Shown: piece after piece, positions 37,155-46,550 of the stretch
How positions within the stretch are numbered: position 1 is the stretch's first letter
How the letters are laid out: every line of letters begins with the position of its first letter
NCBI GenBank assembly: GCA_017471825.1
Contig: JAFURQ010000033.1
Span: 57,369-121,368 of the forward strand
DNA length: 64,000 bases
From: Clostridia bacterium
GTDB lineage: Bacteria; Bacillota; Clostridia; Oscillospirales; CAG-272
Reading direction: 5' to 3'
The notes under the pieces: generated by a model
Databases searched by the model: none
Told to the model about the DNA's origin: nothing
Seen by the model: only the letters and a program-made list of their open reading frames with translations
Made by a program: the position numbers and the translations under genes

Positions 37155-37997
37155 TCACAATCCCTCAACCGCTACGGCAGGCATAAGCGCATCGCAGCCG
37201 TTAAAGGTCCCTCCTTCATCATCTATAACAAAAGCAATTCTTACGTCCTCAAATTTTCCGTTCATCAATACCGATGCTCTGTCCGGTCTTATGCCGGGCT
37301 TTATATCGTTTTTTCCGTTTCGGGTAATTGGTATAAGGCGAATGTAACGCCGAAGCTCGCTCGGTATGCTACCGTCATATATTTGCGGCGGCTCTCCCGA
37401 GAATAAAGCCTTAGCCGCAGCTGCTTTAACCAGCATTACGGGCGTTGAATCAATAGGATCCTTCAACAGATTTCCTGTATCAATAAGTGCCTCGCAGGTT
37501 ACTTCACGCCCCAAAAGCTCGATTTTGACGGTAAGGCACCTTTCACTCCGCGCAGTCGAAAAAACATTCATAATAAAGCGAATTAAGGCAATACCGAGCA
37601 ATAGTATCACGGAAAAAATCAAGAACGAGCGATTCTCAACCTCGGATTCTCGGTTCGGGAAATATTTGTCCAAGGCACAATATGCAAAATAAACTATTCC
37701 GCCTATTATAATCAAGAACAAAAAGAAGGCTATCAAAAGCTTAATTCTGCGCAGTATTGACGCTTTTCTTACCATTATTATCATTGTTAAAGCTATGGCG
37801 ACTATTCCGGCAATAAGGGATATGACGGGGCTGTTCGCCAACACGGCAACGCAGGAATACACCCCACCAATAGCGGACACTATGATAAGCCTGGTAGTAC
37901 CAATCGGGATTTTTGTAAAGCACGAGGCGAAGTGAGCGGCTAGCAGATCAACGGTGAAGTTAATAAGGAAAAACACATCAATATATAAGGTTTCCAT
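37155..37997 (-). CDS. spoIIGA: pro-sigma-E processing protease SpoIIGA
   Basis: Septal aspartic protease that cleaves the SigE pro-sequence after a signal from the forespore. The 280 residues have five or so membrane helices in the first half (about 5-150) and a cytoplasmic protease half with the active-site motif DTGN at 173-176 followed by LLKDP. The ATG at 37997 follows GGAGGACAGT; upstream in-frame codons extend into the promoter. First gene of the spoIIG operon with a candidate Spo0A box upstream. Confidence 0.93.
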   Translation of the reverse strand: METLYIDVFFLINFTVDLLAAHFASCFTKIPIGTTRLIIVSAIGGVYSCVAVLANSPVISLIAGIVAIALTMIIMVRKASILRRIKLLIAFFLFLIIIGGIVYFAYCALDKYFPNRESEVENRSFLIFSVILLLGIALIRFIMNVFSTARSERCLTVKIELLGREVTCEALIDTGNLLKDPIDSTPVMLVKAAAAKALFSGEPPQIYDGSIPSELRRYIRLIPITRNGKNDIKPGIRPDRASVLMNGKFEDVRIAFVIDDEGGTFNGCDALMPAVAVEGL

Positions 37998-38020
37998 ACT
38001 GTCCTCCAAATTGCATATTA

Positions 38021-38056
38021 ATTTTAACACACACATAAGGAATAAATTGTCGTAAA
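38021..38056 (-). promoter_or_regulatory. candidate Spo0A-controlled spoIIG promoter
   Basis: A TAAAAT -10 (38021-38026) has no consensus -35. Instead the -35 zone holds TTGTCGTAAA (38047-38056, plus-strand reading), one mismatch from the Spo0A core TGTCGAA. The whole upstream region is only about 75 bases, bounded by the mrp terminator. Confidence 0.45.
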
Positions 38057-38073
38057 CAGTAGCAAATAAAAAA

Positions 38074-38104
38074 ATGCGGGGCTTCTTTTTTAGAAGTCCC
38101 GCAT
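38074..38104 (-). terminator. intrinsic terminator after mrp
   Basis: Thirteen-pair stem ATGCGGGGCTTCT / AGAAGTCCCGCAT (one G-T pair) with a five-T loop, followed on the minus strand by eight T. Confidence 0.88.
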
Positions 38105-38160
38105 AAGAGCATAGGGGTAGAGAGTGCCTTGATATATTTTGTGAAAAAACGATGTTAAAA

Positions 38161-38985
38161 TTATTTGTTGAACGCCGCTTCTATAAGATCGGCAGCACCT
38201 TCAAGATAATCGCCCTCAAAAAGCTCAACCACGCCCTTGTCGCAAGCGGAGGCAAGCTCGGGATCAATCGGAATTCTCGCAAGAACGCTCGTGCCGTGAG
38301 CCTTTGCAAGCTCGTCTATATGGCTCTCGCCATAAATATTGATTTTTTTGCCGCAATCGGGGCAGGAAAGGTAACTGTAGTTCTCAATAAGACCGATTAC
38401 GTTTATATCCATCATCTTTGCCATATTTACAGCCTTCTCAACTATCATCGAAACGAGGCTTTGAGGGCTGCTGACGATTACGATACCGTCAAGCGGCAGA
38501 CTCTGGAATACGGTAAGCGGTACGTCGCCGGTGCCGGGAGGCATATCAACGAACATATAATCAACCTCATTCCAAACGACGTCTGACCAGAACTGCTTAA
38601 CCGTGCCGGCAATTACAGGACCGCGCCATACGACAGGGCTGGTTTCATCCTCCATCAAGAGGTTGACGCTCATTACCTCTATTCCCGTTTTAGTCTGCGG
38701 AGGGAACATACCGAGGTCGCTTCCGCTTACGCATCCGGGCTTAAGTCCAAACGCCTTAGGTATAGACGGACCGGTTATATCAGCGTCGAGAATTGCGGTT
38801 TTGTATCCGCGTCTATTCATAGTTACGGCGAGCATCGAGGTTACAAGAGATTTTCCGACGCCGCCCTTTCCGCTTACTACTCCGATTACATGCTTTACGT
38901 TGCTTGCTCTGTTTTGCGGTGCGAGAAGCGATTCCTTGGAGCATTTTTCGGAACAATTAGAACAATCATGTGAGCATTCTGCCAT
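38161..38985 (-). CDS. mrp: Mrp/NBP35-family iron-sulfur carrier ATPase
   Basis: P-loop ATPase that binds and transfers Fe-S clusters to apoproteins. The 274 residues have an N-terminal cysteine cluster (C4, C8, C11, C15), deviant Walker A GKGGVGKS at 39-46, DADITGPSIPK, the MPPGTGDVPLT motif, and a CPDC pair at about 215-218 that bridges the dimer cluster. The extra N-terminal cysteines make it NBP35-like. The ATG follows AGGAGA. It is 19 bases downstream of clpE and ends at a strong terminator. Confidence 0.93.
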   Translation of the reverse strand: MAECSHDCSNCSEKCSKESLLAPQNRASNVKHVIGVVSGKGGVGKSLVTSMLAVTMNRRGYKTAILDADITGPSIPKAFGLKPGCVSGSDLGMFPPQTKTGIEVMSVNLLMEDETSPVVWRGPVIAGTVKQFWSDVVWNEVDYMFVDMPPGTGDVPLTVFQSLPLDGIVIVSSPQSLVSMIVEKAVNMAKMMDINVIGLIENYSYLSCPDCGKKINIYGESHIDELAKAHGTSVLARIPIDPELASACDKGVVELFEGDYLEGAADLIEAAFNK

Positions 38986-39004
38986 AATATTTCTCCTAAA
39001 AATG

Positions 39005-41302
39005 TTAAATAGAACTTATTTGAATTTGATTATCGGCAACGGTGAGGTGTATGCCGAGCAAGGTTGTTTGCGCCTTGTCGATAATGAGAGAGGCTATCCT
39101 ATCCTCGACCTCTCGCTCAATAAATCTGCGCATATTTCTTGCACCGTATTTTTCCGAATAGGATTTATCGGCAATGAAGGAAAGGACGTCATCGGAGTAC
39201 GTAAGCCTTGTGCCCTTTTCGTTCATAAAGTTTGCAAGCTTGCCGAGCATTATTGAAGCTATGCCTATGAAATCCTGCTTATCAAGATGTCTGAAGACTA
39301 TTATTTCATCAATACGGTTTATAAACTCGGGGCGAAGGAAGGAGGCAAGAGCCTTTTCTGTCTTCTCCTTGCTCTTCTCTTCTCTGTTTTCGGCAAATCC
39401 GGAGATAGAGGTTGATACCTCACTTCCTGCGTTGGTCGTGAGTATGATAATCGTATTCTCGAAGTTTACCTGTCGTCCTTGTGCATCGGTAATCTTTCCG
39501 TCGTCAAGTATCTGAAGCAGGACGTTCAAAACATCGGGGTGTGCCTTTTCAATTTCGTCAAAAAGGATTACGGCGTGAGGACGGCGGCGGATTTTCTCTG
39601 TAAGCTGACCAGCTTCGTCATAACCAACGTATCCGGGGGGCGCACCGATAATTCTGGAAACCGCGTGCTTTTCCATAAACTCCGACATATCAAGTCGAAT
39701 AAGCGCCTCGGGCTGCTTAAACAGCTCGTCGGCAAGGATTTTAACAAGCTCGGTTTTTCCAACGCCCGTAGGACCTGCAAAAATCATAGAAACAGGGTTC
39801 TGGCGGTAGGAAATGCCGGCGCGCTTGCGCTTTACGGCTCTGACAACCGCATCAACCGCCTCTTTTTGTCCAATCAATCTTGCGCTAATGCGAGTCTCGA
39901 GTCCTTGGAGCTCGGCGAGCTCACCCGCCTTAATGTCGGATGCGGGAACACCCGTCCATACCTCTATAACCTCTGCGAGATCTGCGACGGTTACTACAAG
40001 CGAAGATACCACTCTTGTGAGCTCCTCTTGGCGCTCCTCGAGCTTAAGCTTTTCAACCTTTATATCGGCGGCTGCCTTATAATTTTCTTCGGTCTGCGCC
40101 TCGGGCTTTTCAAGCTTTGCGTTAAGCTCGGATTCCCTTTTCGTCAATGCGATAAGAGCCTTTTCGTTCCTTTGCTTTTCATTAAGCTCGGGTGAGGTGA
40201 GTGCCACCCTTGCGGCAGCCTCGTCGATAAGGTCGATGGCCTTGTCGGGAAGAAATCTATCCGTTATATAGCGCTCCGAAAGCACTACCGCCGCCCTTGC
40301 AACGTCATCGGGAATTGTGATTCCGTGATAAAGCTCGTAATATCCCTTTATTCCTTTGATAACCTGAACGGTATCGTCAATTGAGGGCTCGTTTACCATA
40401 ACCGGCTGGAAGCGGCGTTCAAGCGCGCTGTCCTTTTCGATATACTTTCGGTATTCCTTGAGAGTTGTGGCACCTATCACCTGGATTTCGCCGCGCGAGA
40501 GCGCAGGCTTAAGAATGTTAGCGGCGCTCATGCTTCCCTCGGAATCGCCCGCTCCGACTATCGTATGAACCTCGTCAATCATAAGAATGATGTTACCCGC
40601 CTGCTTAACCTCTTTTATAAGACCGAGGATTCTGGATTCAAACTGTCCGCGGAACTGTGTGCCTGCTACAAGCGCTGTGATGTCAAGAAGCCATATTTCA
40701 GCATCAGCAAGCCTTTCGGGAACGTTGCCATCCACGATTCTTTGAGCAAGTGCCTCTGCTATGGCGGTTTTACCTACTCCGGGCTCACCAATAAGACAGG
40801 GATTGTTCTTCTGTCGGCGGCAGAGTATCTGTATTACTCTTTCGAGCTCGCGGTCACGGCCAACAATTCTGTCTGTGGCACCTGAACGCGCCTTTTCAGT
40901 AAGGTCTGTGCAATAGGTCGACAAAAGCTTTTTGCTCTCGTCCTTTTTCTGCTCCTTCTTGCCCTTTCCGCCATTCGCGGGGCGCTTGGGAGCGCCGAAG
41001 CCGAAGTTAGCAAATAATTTCTGAAAGTCAACGGCAGGCGCTCCGCCGTCGTTTGTGCCGTCAACCATACCGTCAGATACGGGCTCTATCGCCGAAAGCA
41101 TACCCTCGACCTCCCCCGACATATTTTCTATATCCTCGTCGGTCATTCCCATATTTTTGAGTATATCGTCGACGGGCTTTATTCCGAGATTGCGTGTGCA
41201 AAGGAGGCAAAGCCCCTCGTTGAACGTTTTATTATTTTCCATACGCGTGATGAAAACAGCGGCCGGCCGTTTTCCACATTTTGCGCATTTTTGAAATTCC
41301 AT
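39005..41302 (-). CDS. clpE: ClpE-like AAA+ unfoldase with N-terminal zinc finger
   Basis: Hsp100 ATPase that unfolds proteins for ClpP. The 765 residues start with a treble-clef zinc finger (C6, C9, C32, C35), a low-complexity linker (about 85-125), AAA domain 1 with GEPGVGKT and IDEVHTIVGAG, a short middle coil (about 390-440), and AAA domain 2 with GPTGVGKT and FDEIEKAHPDV. This is the ClpE layout rather than ClpC, since the double Clp_N domain is missing. The position of the ClpP-docking tripeptide (usually [ILV]-G-[FL]) seems to read SGF, so ClpP partnership is likely but not certain. No CtsR box is seen. Confidence 0.9.
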   Translation of the reverse strand: MEFQKCAKCGKRPAAVFITRMENNKTFNEGLCLLCTRNLGIKPVDDILKNMGMTDEDIENMSGEVEGMLSAIEPVSDGMVDGTNDGGAPAVDFQKLFANFGFGAPKRPANGGKGKKEQKKDESKKLLSTYCTDLTEKARSGATDRIVGRDRELERVIQILCRRQKNNPCLIGEPGVGKTAIAEALAQRIVDGNVPERLADAEIWLLDITALVAGTQFRGQFESRILGLIKEVKQAGNIILMIDEVHTIVGAGDSEGSMSAANILKPALSRGEIQVIGATTLKEYRKYIEKDSALERRFQPVMVNEPSIDDTVQVIKGIKGYYELYHGITIPDDVARAAVVLSERYITDRFLPDKAIDLIDEAAARVALTSPELNEKQRNEKALIALTKRESELNAKLEKPEAQTEENYKAAADIKVEKLKLEERQEELTRVVSSLVVTVADLAEVIEVWTGVPASDIKAGELAELQGLETRISARLIGQKEAVDAVVRAVKRKRAGISYRQNPVSMIFAGPTGVGKTELVKILADELFKQPEALIRLDMSEFMEKHAVSRIIGAPPGYVGYDEAGQLTEKIRRRPHAVILFDEIEKAHPDVLNVLLQILDDGKITDAQGRQVNFENTIIILTTNAGSEVSTSISGFAENREEKSKEKTEKALASFLRPEFINRIDEIIVFRHLDKQDFIGIASIMLGKLANFMNEKGTRLTYSDDVLSFIADKSYSEKYGARNMRRFIEREVEDRIASLIIDKAQTTLLGIHLTVADNQIQISSI

Positions 41303-41317
41303 TTTTATACCTTTCCA

Positions 41318-41382
41318 ATAAATAGGGCTACCTCATTGCAGGACAGCATAAGATGCGATCCCTAAAGTGTAGCCCGATTTAT
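41318..41382 (-). other. long structured leader or terminator between cvpA and clpE
   Basis: A 14-position stem with one mismatch (ATAAATAGGGCTAC against GTAGCCCGATTTAT) closes a 37-base apical region that can itself fold through GCAT/ATGC. It fills the space between the cvpA stop and the clpE ribosome binding site. The U-rich tail is weak, so a terminator call is uncertain. Confidence 0.5.
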
Positions 41383-41388
41383 CACTTA

Positions 41389-42045
41389 TCAGAAGCTTAA
41401 GAGAAGTCCAAGAGGACTCAGACGTGTGAAGAACCTGAAAATAGGTCCACCCGTGAAATTGGCCGCCCATTCATTTTCATGAACGGCAGGAATATTCACG
41501 ATAAAGTTAAAGATTATGACAAGAAGCCATACGATGATTGCCGCAAAGAACAAGCCGAAAATCGTACCTATAACCTTGTTGGGCACTACGAGAAGCGTGG
41601 TATTGAAAAAGAGGTCAAGAAGCCAGAAAACGAACCACAAAACAAGCTTAGCAAGGAAATAAAGAATAACAAAGGTCACAACGATACAAATAATGTGAAC
41701 GAGCGGCGCCGTAAGCTCTGTTATTATTTCCGAAACCGTTTTGCCGTCAAGATCAATATCTACAAGGCCTGCAGCGAATTTAACGAGCGTGGGAAGCTCT
41801 GCATTCGGATCCGCGGCGGTTTTGTTTAAAATAAACTGCTCTATCTGATTTGCAATCGGTGCGTTTACCCAAGGCTCAACAAGCTTGACTGAAACGACAT
41901 CCGCAAGACTGAAGGCAAGAGCAAAGGAGCCGACGAAGCGCAATGGTCCGGATACGAATTTTACAAATCCGCAGCAAACGCCTATTATACCGCCGGTAAC
42001 TATTAAAAGTGATATAACTATATCGAGTATGATATTCAATGTCAT
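41389..42045 (-). CDS. CvpA-family membrane protein
   Basis: The 218-residue protein has four to five hydrophobic segments (about 5-25, 32-50, 105-130, 155-185) and short polar ends, fitting the CvpA/colicin V production family; its biochemical role is not established. The ATG follows AGAGGTGA. A perfect promoter precedes it and clpE follows after a structured spacer. Confidence 0.75.
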   Translation of the reverse strand: MTLNIILDIVISLLIVTGGIIGVCCGFVKFVSGPLRFVGSFALAFSLADVVSVKLVEPWVNAPIANQIEQFILNKTAADPNAELPTLVKFAAGLVDIDLDGKTVSEIITELTAPLVHIICIVVTFVILYFLAKLVLWFVFWLLDLFFNTTLLVVPNKVIGTIFGLFFAAIIVWLLVIIFNFIVNIPAVHENEWAANFTGGPIFRFFTRLSPLGLLLSF

Positions 42046-42085
42046 ATACGGTCACCTCTCATAAAAATGTTGGAATTTTAAGTAT

Positions 42086-42114
42086 ATTATACATCATAGC
42101 GTAACGCGTGTCAA
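42086..42114 (-). promoter_or_regulatory. consensus sigma-A promoter, cvpA-clpE-mrp
   Basis: Perfect TTGACA and TATAAT with 17 bases on the minus strand, about 40 bases before cvpA. The spacer contains the palindromic GCGTAACGCG region. Confidence 0.85.
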
Positions 42115-42136
42115 TATTGGAAATGTTAAAAATTAA

Positions 42137-45100
42137 TTATTTTATTACAACATTCGACTCTCCGAACATTGCAATCAGCCTTTCAACTACCTTCTCGCTA
42201 GGCTTAAGCGCGATGTCCTTGAGAGCAAAGGAACGGCGTGTTTTGGCATCAACAACAATCACCCTTGACGTGCCGGGATTGAGGAGCGCCATTCTGGTAA
42301 TAGAATTCATACGCTTTGAATCAAAAGCCTCAACCTTGATATAGACCGTAGGAGATTTTTCCTGCGCGGCAACAAAATACGAGTATTCCGTGTTGCTCTT
42401 CAGCGGTGAAAGTTCTGAAAGAAGTATACGCGCCTCGTCACCGTCCTCATAAGAAAGAGTTCCGGTTATAAGAACTGCATTGTCCTCAAACAGCTCGTCC
42501 GCATATTTGGAATACTGTCTTGCAAAAACTATTACCTCCGCCTCCGAATATCTGTCCTCAACCGTCAAGAAAGCCATGGTATCTCCGTTTTTAGTAACCT
42601 TTGTTTTTTTGGCGGTTATTATACCTGCAATTTTTACGGTTGCACGGTCACGGTATGCCGAGGTGGGATCATCTGCGGCTTCCTGAGTGAAATCGGATAT
42701 TTTATCGGGTTTAAGAGAGTTGATATGCGATGCGTAATTGTCAAGCATATGTCCCGAGAAATAAATACCCGAGCTTTCCCTTTCGAGAAGAAGAAGCTCA
42801 CGAATCGGATACTCCGCGATATTGGGATATTCGTACTTGCCACTCGAATCGCCAAGCATTGACGTGCCGATTGAGAAAAGGTCGAGCTGTCCCGAAACGT
42901 TATTGCGCTTTTTATCAAGCTCGGAGTCAATGATGTGCTCGTGGCAGGCAATAAGGGCACTTCTCGGAATGCCGAGAGAGTCGAAAACTCCGCATTTTAT
43001 AAGAGATTCGACCGTGCGCTTATTGATTTCGGAATCTGCCATTCGGGATACAAATTCATCGAAGGAGGCGAAGGGAGCCCTTTTGCGCTCATTGACAACC
43101 GCGTCCGCAAAAACTCTGCCTACGTTTTTGATAGCAAGCAGTCCGTAACGGATGTTGCCGTCGACTACGGTAAAGTCAACGCCGCTGGTGTTGATATCGG
43201 GCGGAAGGACGCTTACGCCGAATTTTTGAGCATCGGCGATATATTCGCGAAGCTTGGAGGTATAGGAAAGGACACTGGTTAAGAGCGCGGAAAAATATTC
43301 GGCCGGGTGATGAGCCTTCAGATATGCCGTGCGATAAGAGATAACGCCGTATGCGGTTGCATGGCTTTTGTTGAAGGCATATTTCGCAAAGCCGACCATT
43401 TCATCAAAAATCTCTTGCGCATCTGAGGGCGGTATGCCGCGTGCGGCGCATCCGTCAATGAAGGCATTTGCCTCGGCGAGCATTACGTCAGCCTTTTTCT
43501 TTGACATAGCGCGGCGTACTATATCCGCGTGGGCATAGGTATATCCCGCAAGCGTGCGGCAAATCTGCATAACCTGCTCCTGATATACGATACAGCCATA
43601 GGTGACGTCAAGTATATCGGCAAGGACAGGAATTTTATATTCCGCTTTTTCTCTGCCGTGCTTTCTCTCTATGAATTTATCAATGGAATCCATAGGACCG
43701 GGACGGTAAAGCGCTATACACGCAATCACGTCCTCGAGCGAGCTTGGCGCTAGGCGCGTTAACACCTGCTTCATGCCTGCGGATTCAAGCTGGAATACTC
43801 CCTCGGTGCGTGCCTCGGATAGAAGCTTGAAGGTTGCCGCATCATCAAAGGGGACGGTGGTGATGTCAAAATCGGGGATTTTTTTCCTTATTTCGAGCTC
43901 GGCGTCGTGAATTACGGTAATATAACGAAGACCGAGAAAGTCAAATTTCACAAGACCGAGACGGGCATCCGTGTTCATATCGAACTGTGTTACAATGCCG
44001 GTACCGCTGTAAGAAAGCGGAACGTATTCGTAGGTAGGACGCTCGGTTATTACTACGCCTGCAGCGTGAGTAGAGGCGTGGCGAGGCATCCCCTCAAGGC
44101 TACGGCTCATATCAAGGAGTCTGCGCACGTCGTTATCGGTGTCATATAGCTCCTTTAGCTCCTTGCTCTCGAGCGCTGAGCTTATCGTTACGTTGAGCTC
44201 TCGCGGAATGAGCTTTGCAATTGAATCAACCTTACTGTACGGCATAGCGAGCGCACGGCCGACATCGCGCACGGCGGCTCTTGCGGCAAGTGTACCGAAG
44301 GTAACTATCTGTGCAACCTTATCGTCTCCGTATTTACGCTTGACGTAATCAATTACCTCTTCACGTCTGTTGTAGCAGAAGTCGATATCAAAGTCGGGCA
44401 TCGAAACTCTTTCCGGGTTGAGAAAACGCTCAAACAGGAGGTCGAAGGCGATGGGGTCCACGTCCGTGATACCGATACAAAAGGCAACAAGGCTTCCGGC
44501 ACCCGAGCCACGTCCTGGACCGACGGGAATGTCGGATCTTTTGGCAAAGGAAACAAAATCCGCAACAATAAGGAAATAGGCATTAAAGCCCATTTTATCG
44601 ATAACTGAAAGCTCGTACTCTATCCGCTCCTCGTATTCTGTGCGGGGATGAGCGGAGAAATCAAATCTTCCCTGCTTTATCCTTTCCTCAAAGCCGTCGT
44701 ATGCATCCTTGCGAAGCTTGGTGGCGTGCGACATACCGCCCTCTGCCTTAAAATCAGGAAGATGGAGCTTGTCAAACTCAAAATCAAAATTGCATTTTTC
44801 TGCAATTTTTACAGTATTTTCAATAGCGCCGGGGAATGCCGCAAAAAGAGAGCGCATTTGTTCGGTGGATTTAAAGTAGAACTCGTCGGTTTCAAAGCCG
44901 AAGGGTCTGCCGTCGGTTATGACGTTGTTAGTCTGTATGCACATGAGCGTCGCCTGAGTATCGGCATCGGCGTGCTCAAGATAATGAACGTCGTTGGTGG
45001 CGACGAGAGGAATACCGTGCTTTTTGGAGATGAGGGAGAGCGCATAAGCGACACGGCGCTCGTCATCCAGACCGTGATTCTGAATTTCGAGGTAAAAGTC

Positions 45101-45604
45101 ATCTTCGAAGAGATCACGCATTTTTATTGCTTCGGACTCAGCCTCGTCCATATTTCCGGTGAGAATGTGCTGTGGTATTCTTCCCGCTACGCATCCAGAG
45201 AGCGCAATCAGTCCCTCGTGATGCTCGGTAAGAAGGTCCATATCTATTCTTGGCTTCATATAAAAGCCGTTTATAAAGCTTTCGGAGACCATATAACAAA
45301 GATTTCGGTATCCGATTTCATTCTTGCAGAGAAGAATGAGGTGCGAGCCCGAGGTGTCGCGCCTGCCATCCTTGTCAAAGCGAGTACGCTCGGCAAGATA
45401 GACCTCACAGCCTATTATCGGCTTGATGCCCTTCTTTTTGAGCTCGGTATAGAACTCAACAGCACCGTACATAACGCCGTGATCGGTTATTGCAACAGCG
45501 TTTTGATGCTCTTTTATTGCTTTATCAGCAATATCGGAGATTCGCGTTGCTCCATCGAGCAGGCTATATTCGGTGTGAAGATGAAGATGCACAAAATCTC
45601 CCAT
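42137..45604 (-). CDS. dnaE: DNA polymerase III alpha subunit, DnaE type
   Basis: C-family polymerase that in Firmicutes extends RNA primers before handover to PolC. The 1155 residues start with a PHP domain (HLHTEYSLLDG at 7-17), then the polymerase core with GPGRGSGAGSLV and the catalytic PDFDIDF, a helix-hairpin-helix region, and an OB fold (about 985-1080). The ATG follows AGGGAGG. No proofreading domain is fused. It is the last gene of the nusB operon, nine bases after whiA; no clear terminator follows. Confidence 0.96.
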   Translation of the reverse strand: MGDFVHLHLHTEYSLLDGATRISDIADKAIKEHQNAVAITDHGVMYGAVEFYTELKKKGIKPIIGCEVYLAERTRFDKDGRRDTSGSHLILLCKNEIGYRNLCYMVSESFINGFYMKPRIDMDLLTEHHEGLIALSGCVAGRIPQHILTGNMDEAESEAIKMRDLFEDDFYLEIQNHGLDDERRVAYALSLISKKHGIPLVATNDVHYLEHADADTQATLMCIQTNNVITDGRPFGFETDEFYFKSTEQMRSLFAAFPGAIENTVKIAEKCNFDFEFDKLHLPDFKAEGGMSHATKLRKDAYDGFEERIKQGRFDFSAHPRTEYEERIEYELSVIDKMGFNAYFLIVADFVSFAKRSDIPVGPGRGSGAGSLVAFCIGITDVDPIAFDLLFERFLNPERVSMPDFDIDFCYNRREEVIDYVKRKYGDDKVAQIVTFGTLAARAAVRDVGRALAMPYSKVDSIAKLIPRELNVTISSALESKELKELYDTDNDVRRLLDMSRSLEGMPRHASTHAAGVVITERPTYEYVPLSYSGTGIVTQFDMNTDARLGLVKFDFLGLRYITVIHDAELEIRKKIPDFDITTVPFDDAATFKLLSEARTEGVFQLESAGMKQVLTRLAPSSLEDVIACIALYRPGPMDSIDKFIERKHGREKAEYKIPVLADILDVTYGCIVYQEQVMQICRTLAGYTYAHADIVRRAMSKKKADVMLAEANAFIDGCAARGIPPSDAQEIFDEMVGFAKYAFNKSHATAYGVISYRTAYLKAHHPAEYFSALLTSVLSYTSKLREYIADAQKFGVSVLPPDINTSGVDFTVVDGNIRYGLLAIKNVGRVFADAVVNERKRAPFASFDEFVSRMADSEINKRTVESLIKCGVFDSLGIPRSALIACHEHIIDSELDKKRNNVSGQLDLFSIGTSMLGDSSGKYEYPNIAEYPIRELLLLERESSGIYFSGHMLDNYASHINSLKPDKISDFTQEAADDPTSAYRDRATVKIAGIITAKKTKVTKNGDTMAFLTVEDRYSEAEVIVFARQYSKYADELFEDNAVLITGTLSYEDGDEARILLSELSPLKSNTEYSYFVAAQEKSPTVYIKVEAFDSKRMNSITRMALLNPGTSRVIVVDAKTRRSFALKDIALKPSEKVVERLIAMFGESNVVIK

Positions 45605-45613
45605 AGTACCTCC

Positions 45614-46501
45614 CTATTTTTTCCCTGTATCCTTTAGTAGCTGCTCTGCATACTCACAGATTCGGTTAAGCCTGTGAATAAGCCCCGACTTTGATATTGC
45701 CGGCACCGAAATTGCCGCGAGCTGCGCAAGAGTCAAAGATGCGTTTTCAAGACGGAAGAGTGCGGTTTCCTGAAGCTCCTCTGGCAAGAACGAGAGCATA
45801 TTTGCCGCTATCAGCCTTTTGATTACGCGAACGTGCCGTTGCGAAACGTTAACCGCACGTGTAATATTGTTAGTTTCGCAGTTTACTCCGCGATTTATGT
45901 TATTTCTGAATTCGCCCTCTATCTTTGCGTTCATAAACGCGAAGGCAACGCTGTTAAGGTTTGCGAGAGCGAAGAAGCTTTCGATTGCATCGCAGCTGTG
46001 AAGATACAGAATCCTGACACCGCGGCGCGTGGTTGATTTGAGGGAGATACCCTCCGCGTTAATCAGATCGAGATATTTTTCGTGGTGATCAATCGGAGAA
46101 AATTCGAGCGAATATTGCTTCTGCGGATCGGAAACTCTGCCGGCCGCAAAGAAAAAGCCGCGTAAGAATGCCGATTGACAGTTAGGACACCTCGCTGCCA
46201 GCAGCGGAGCTCCGTTTGCGAGAGATTCAAGATAGCGGTCTGCCGCCTTGGACTCAAAGGTGACAACCCTGCATCTGCCACCCGATTTCGGAACCCCAAC
46301 GGTGGGCTCCTTCCCATAAAATTCAACAATATATTTAGCAAGCGCGGCGGCGAGTGAAGCGTTCTCAATATTGAATGAAACAACGCCGTTTTCCGAGCGC
46401 GCCTTTGAAGACAAAACGCCGTTTATAAACGCCTTTCGGCAACAGGTGCTTTTGTAGGTCTCTGCGGATATTTTTTCCTTAATCTCAGATGAGAAAGACA
46501 T
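45614..46501 (-). CDS. whiA: DNA-binding regulator WhiA
   Basis: Conserved Gram-positive regulator linked to cell division. The 295 residues join an N-terminal degenerate LAGLIDADG-homing-endonuclease fold (about 20-195; CRKAFINGVL, LRGFFFAAG) to a C-terminal helix-turn-helix (about 215-290; ISKSGLIHRLNRI). The ATG follows AAAGGG. The rapZ and yvcK genes that usually stand between murB and whiA are absent here. Confidence 0.95.
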   Translation of the reverse strand: MSFSSEIKEKISAETYKSTCCRKAFINGVLSSKARSENGVVSFNIENASLAAALAKYIVEFYGKEPTVGVPKSGGRCRVVTFESKAADRYLESLANGAPLLAARCPNCQSAFLRGFFFAAGRVSDPQKQYSLEFSPIDHHEKYLDLINAEGISLKSTTRRGVRILYLHSCDAIESFFALANLNSVAFAFMNAKIEGEFRNNINRGVNCETNNITRAVNVSQRHVRVIKRLIAANMLSFLPEELQETALFRLENASLTLAQLAAISVPAISKSGLIHRLNRICEYAEQLLKDTGKK

Positions 46502-46550
46502 TACAAAATCACCCTTTCATTTTAAAATTACATATAATTTGCGGCAGAAA

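Noticed and set aside
39479-40195. 238-codon plus-strand ORF
   Set aside because: Antisense to clpE; it reflects codon bias of the real gene.
44648-45637. 329-codon plus-strand ORF
   Set aside because: Antisense to the PHP and core part of dnaE; low-quality composition and no recognisable domain.
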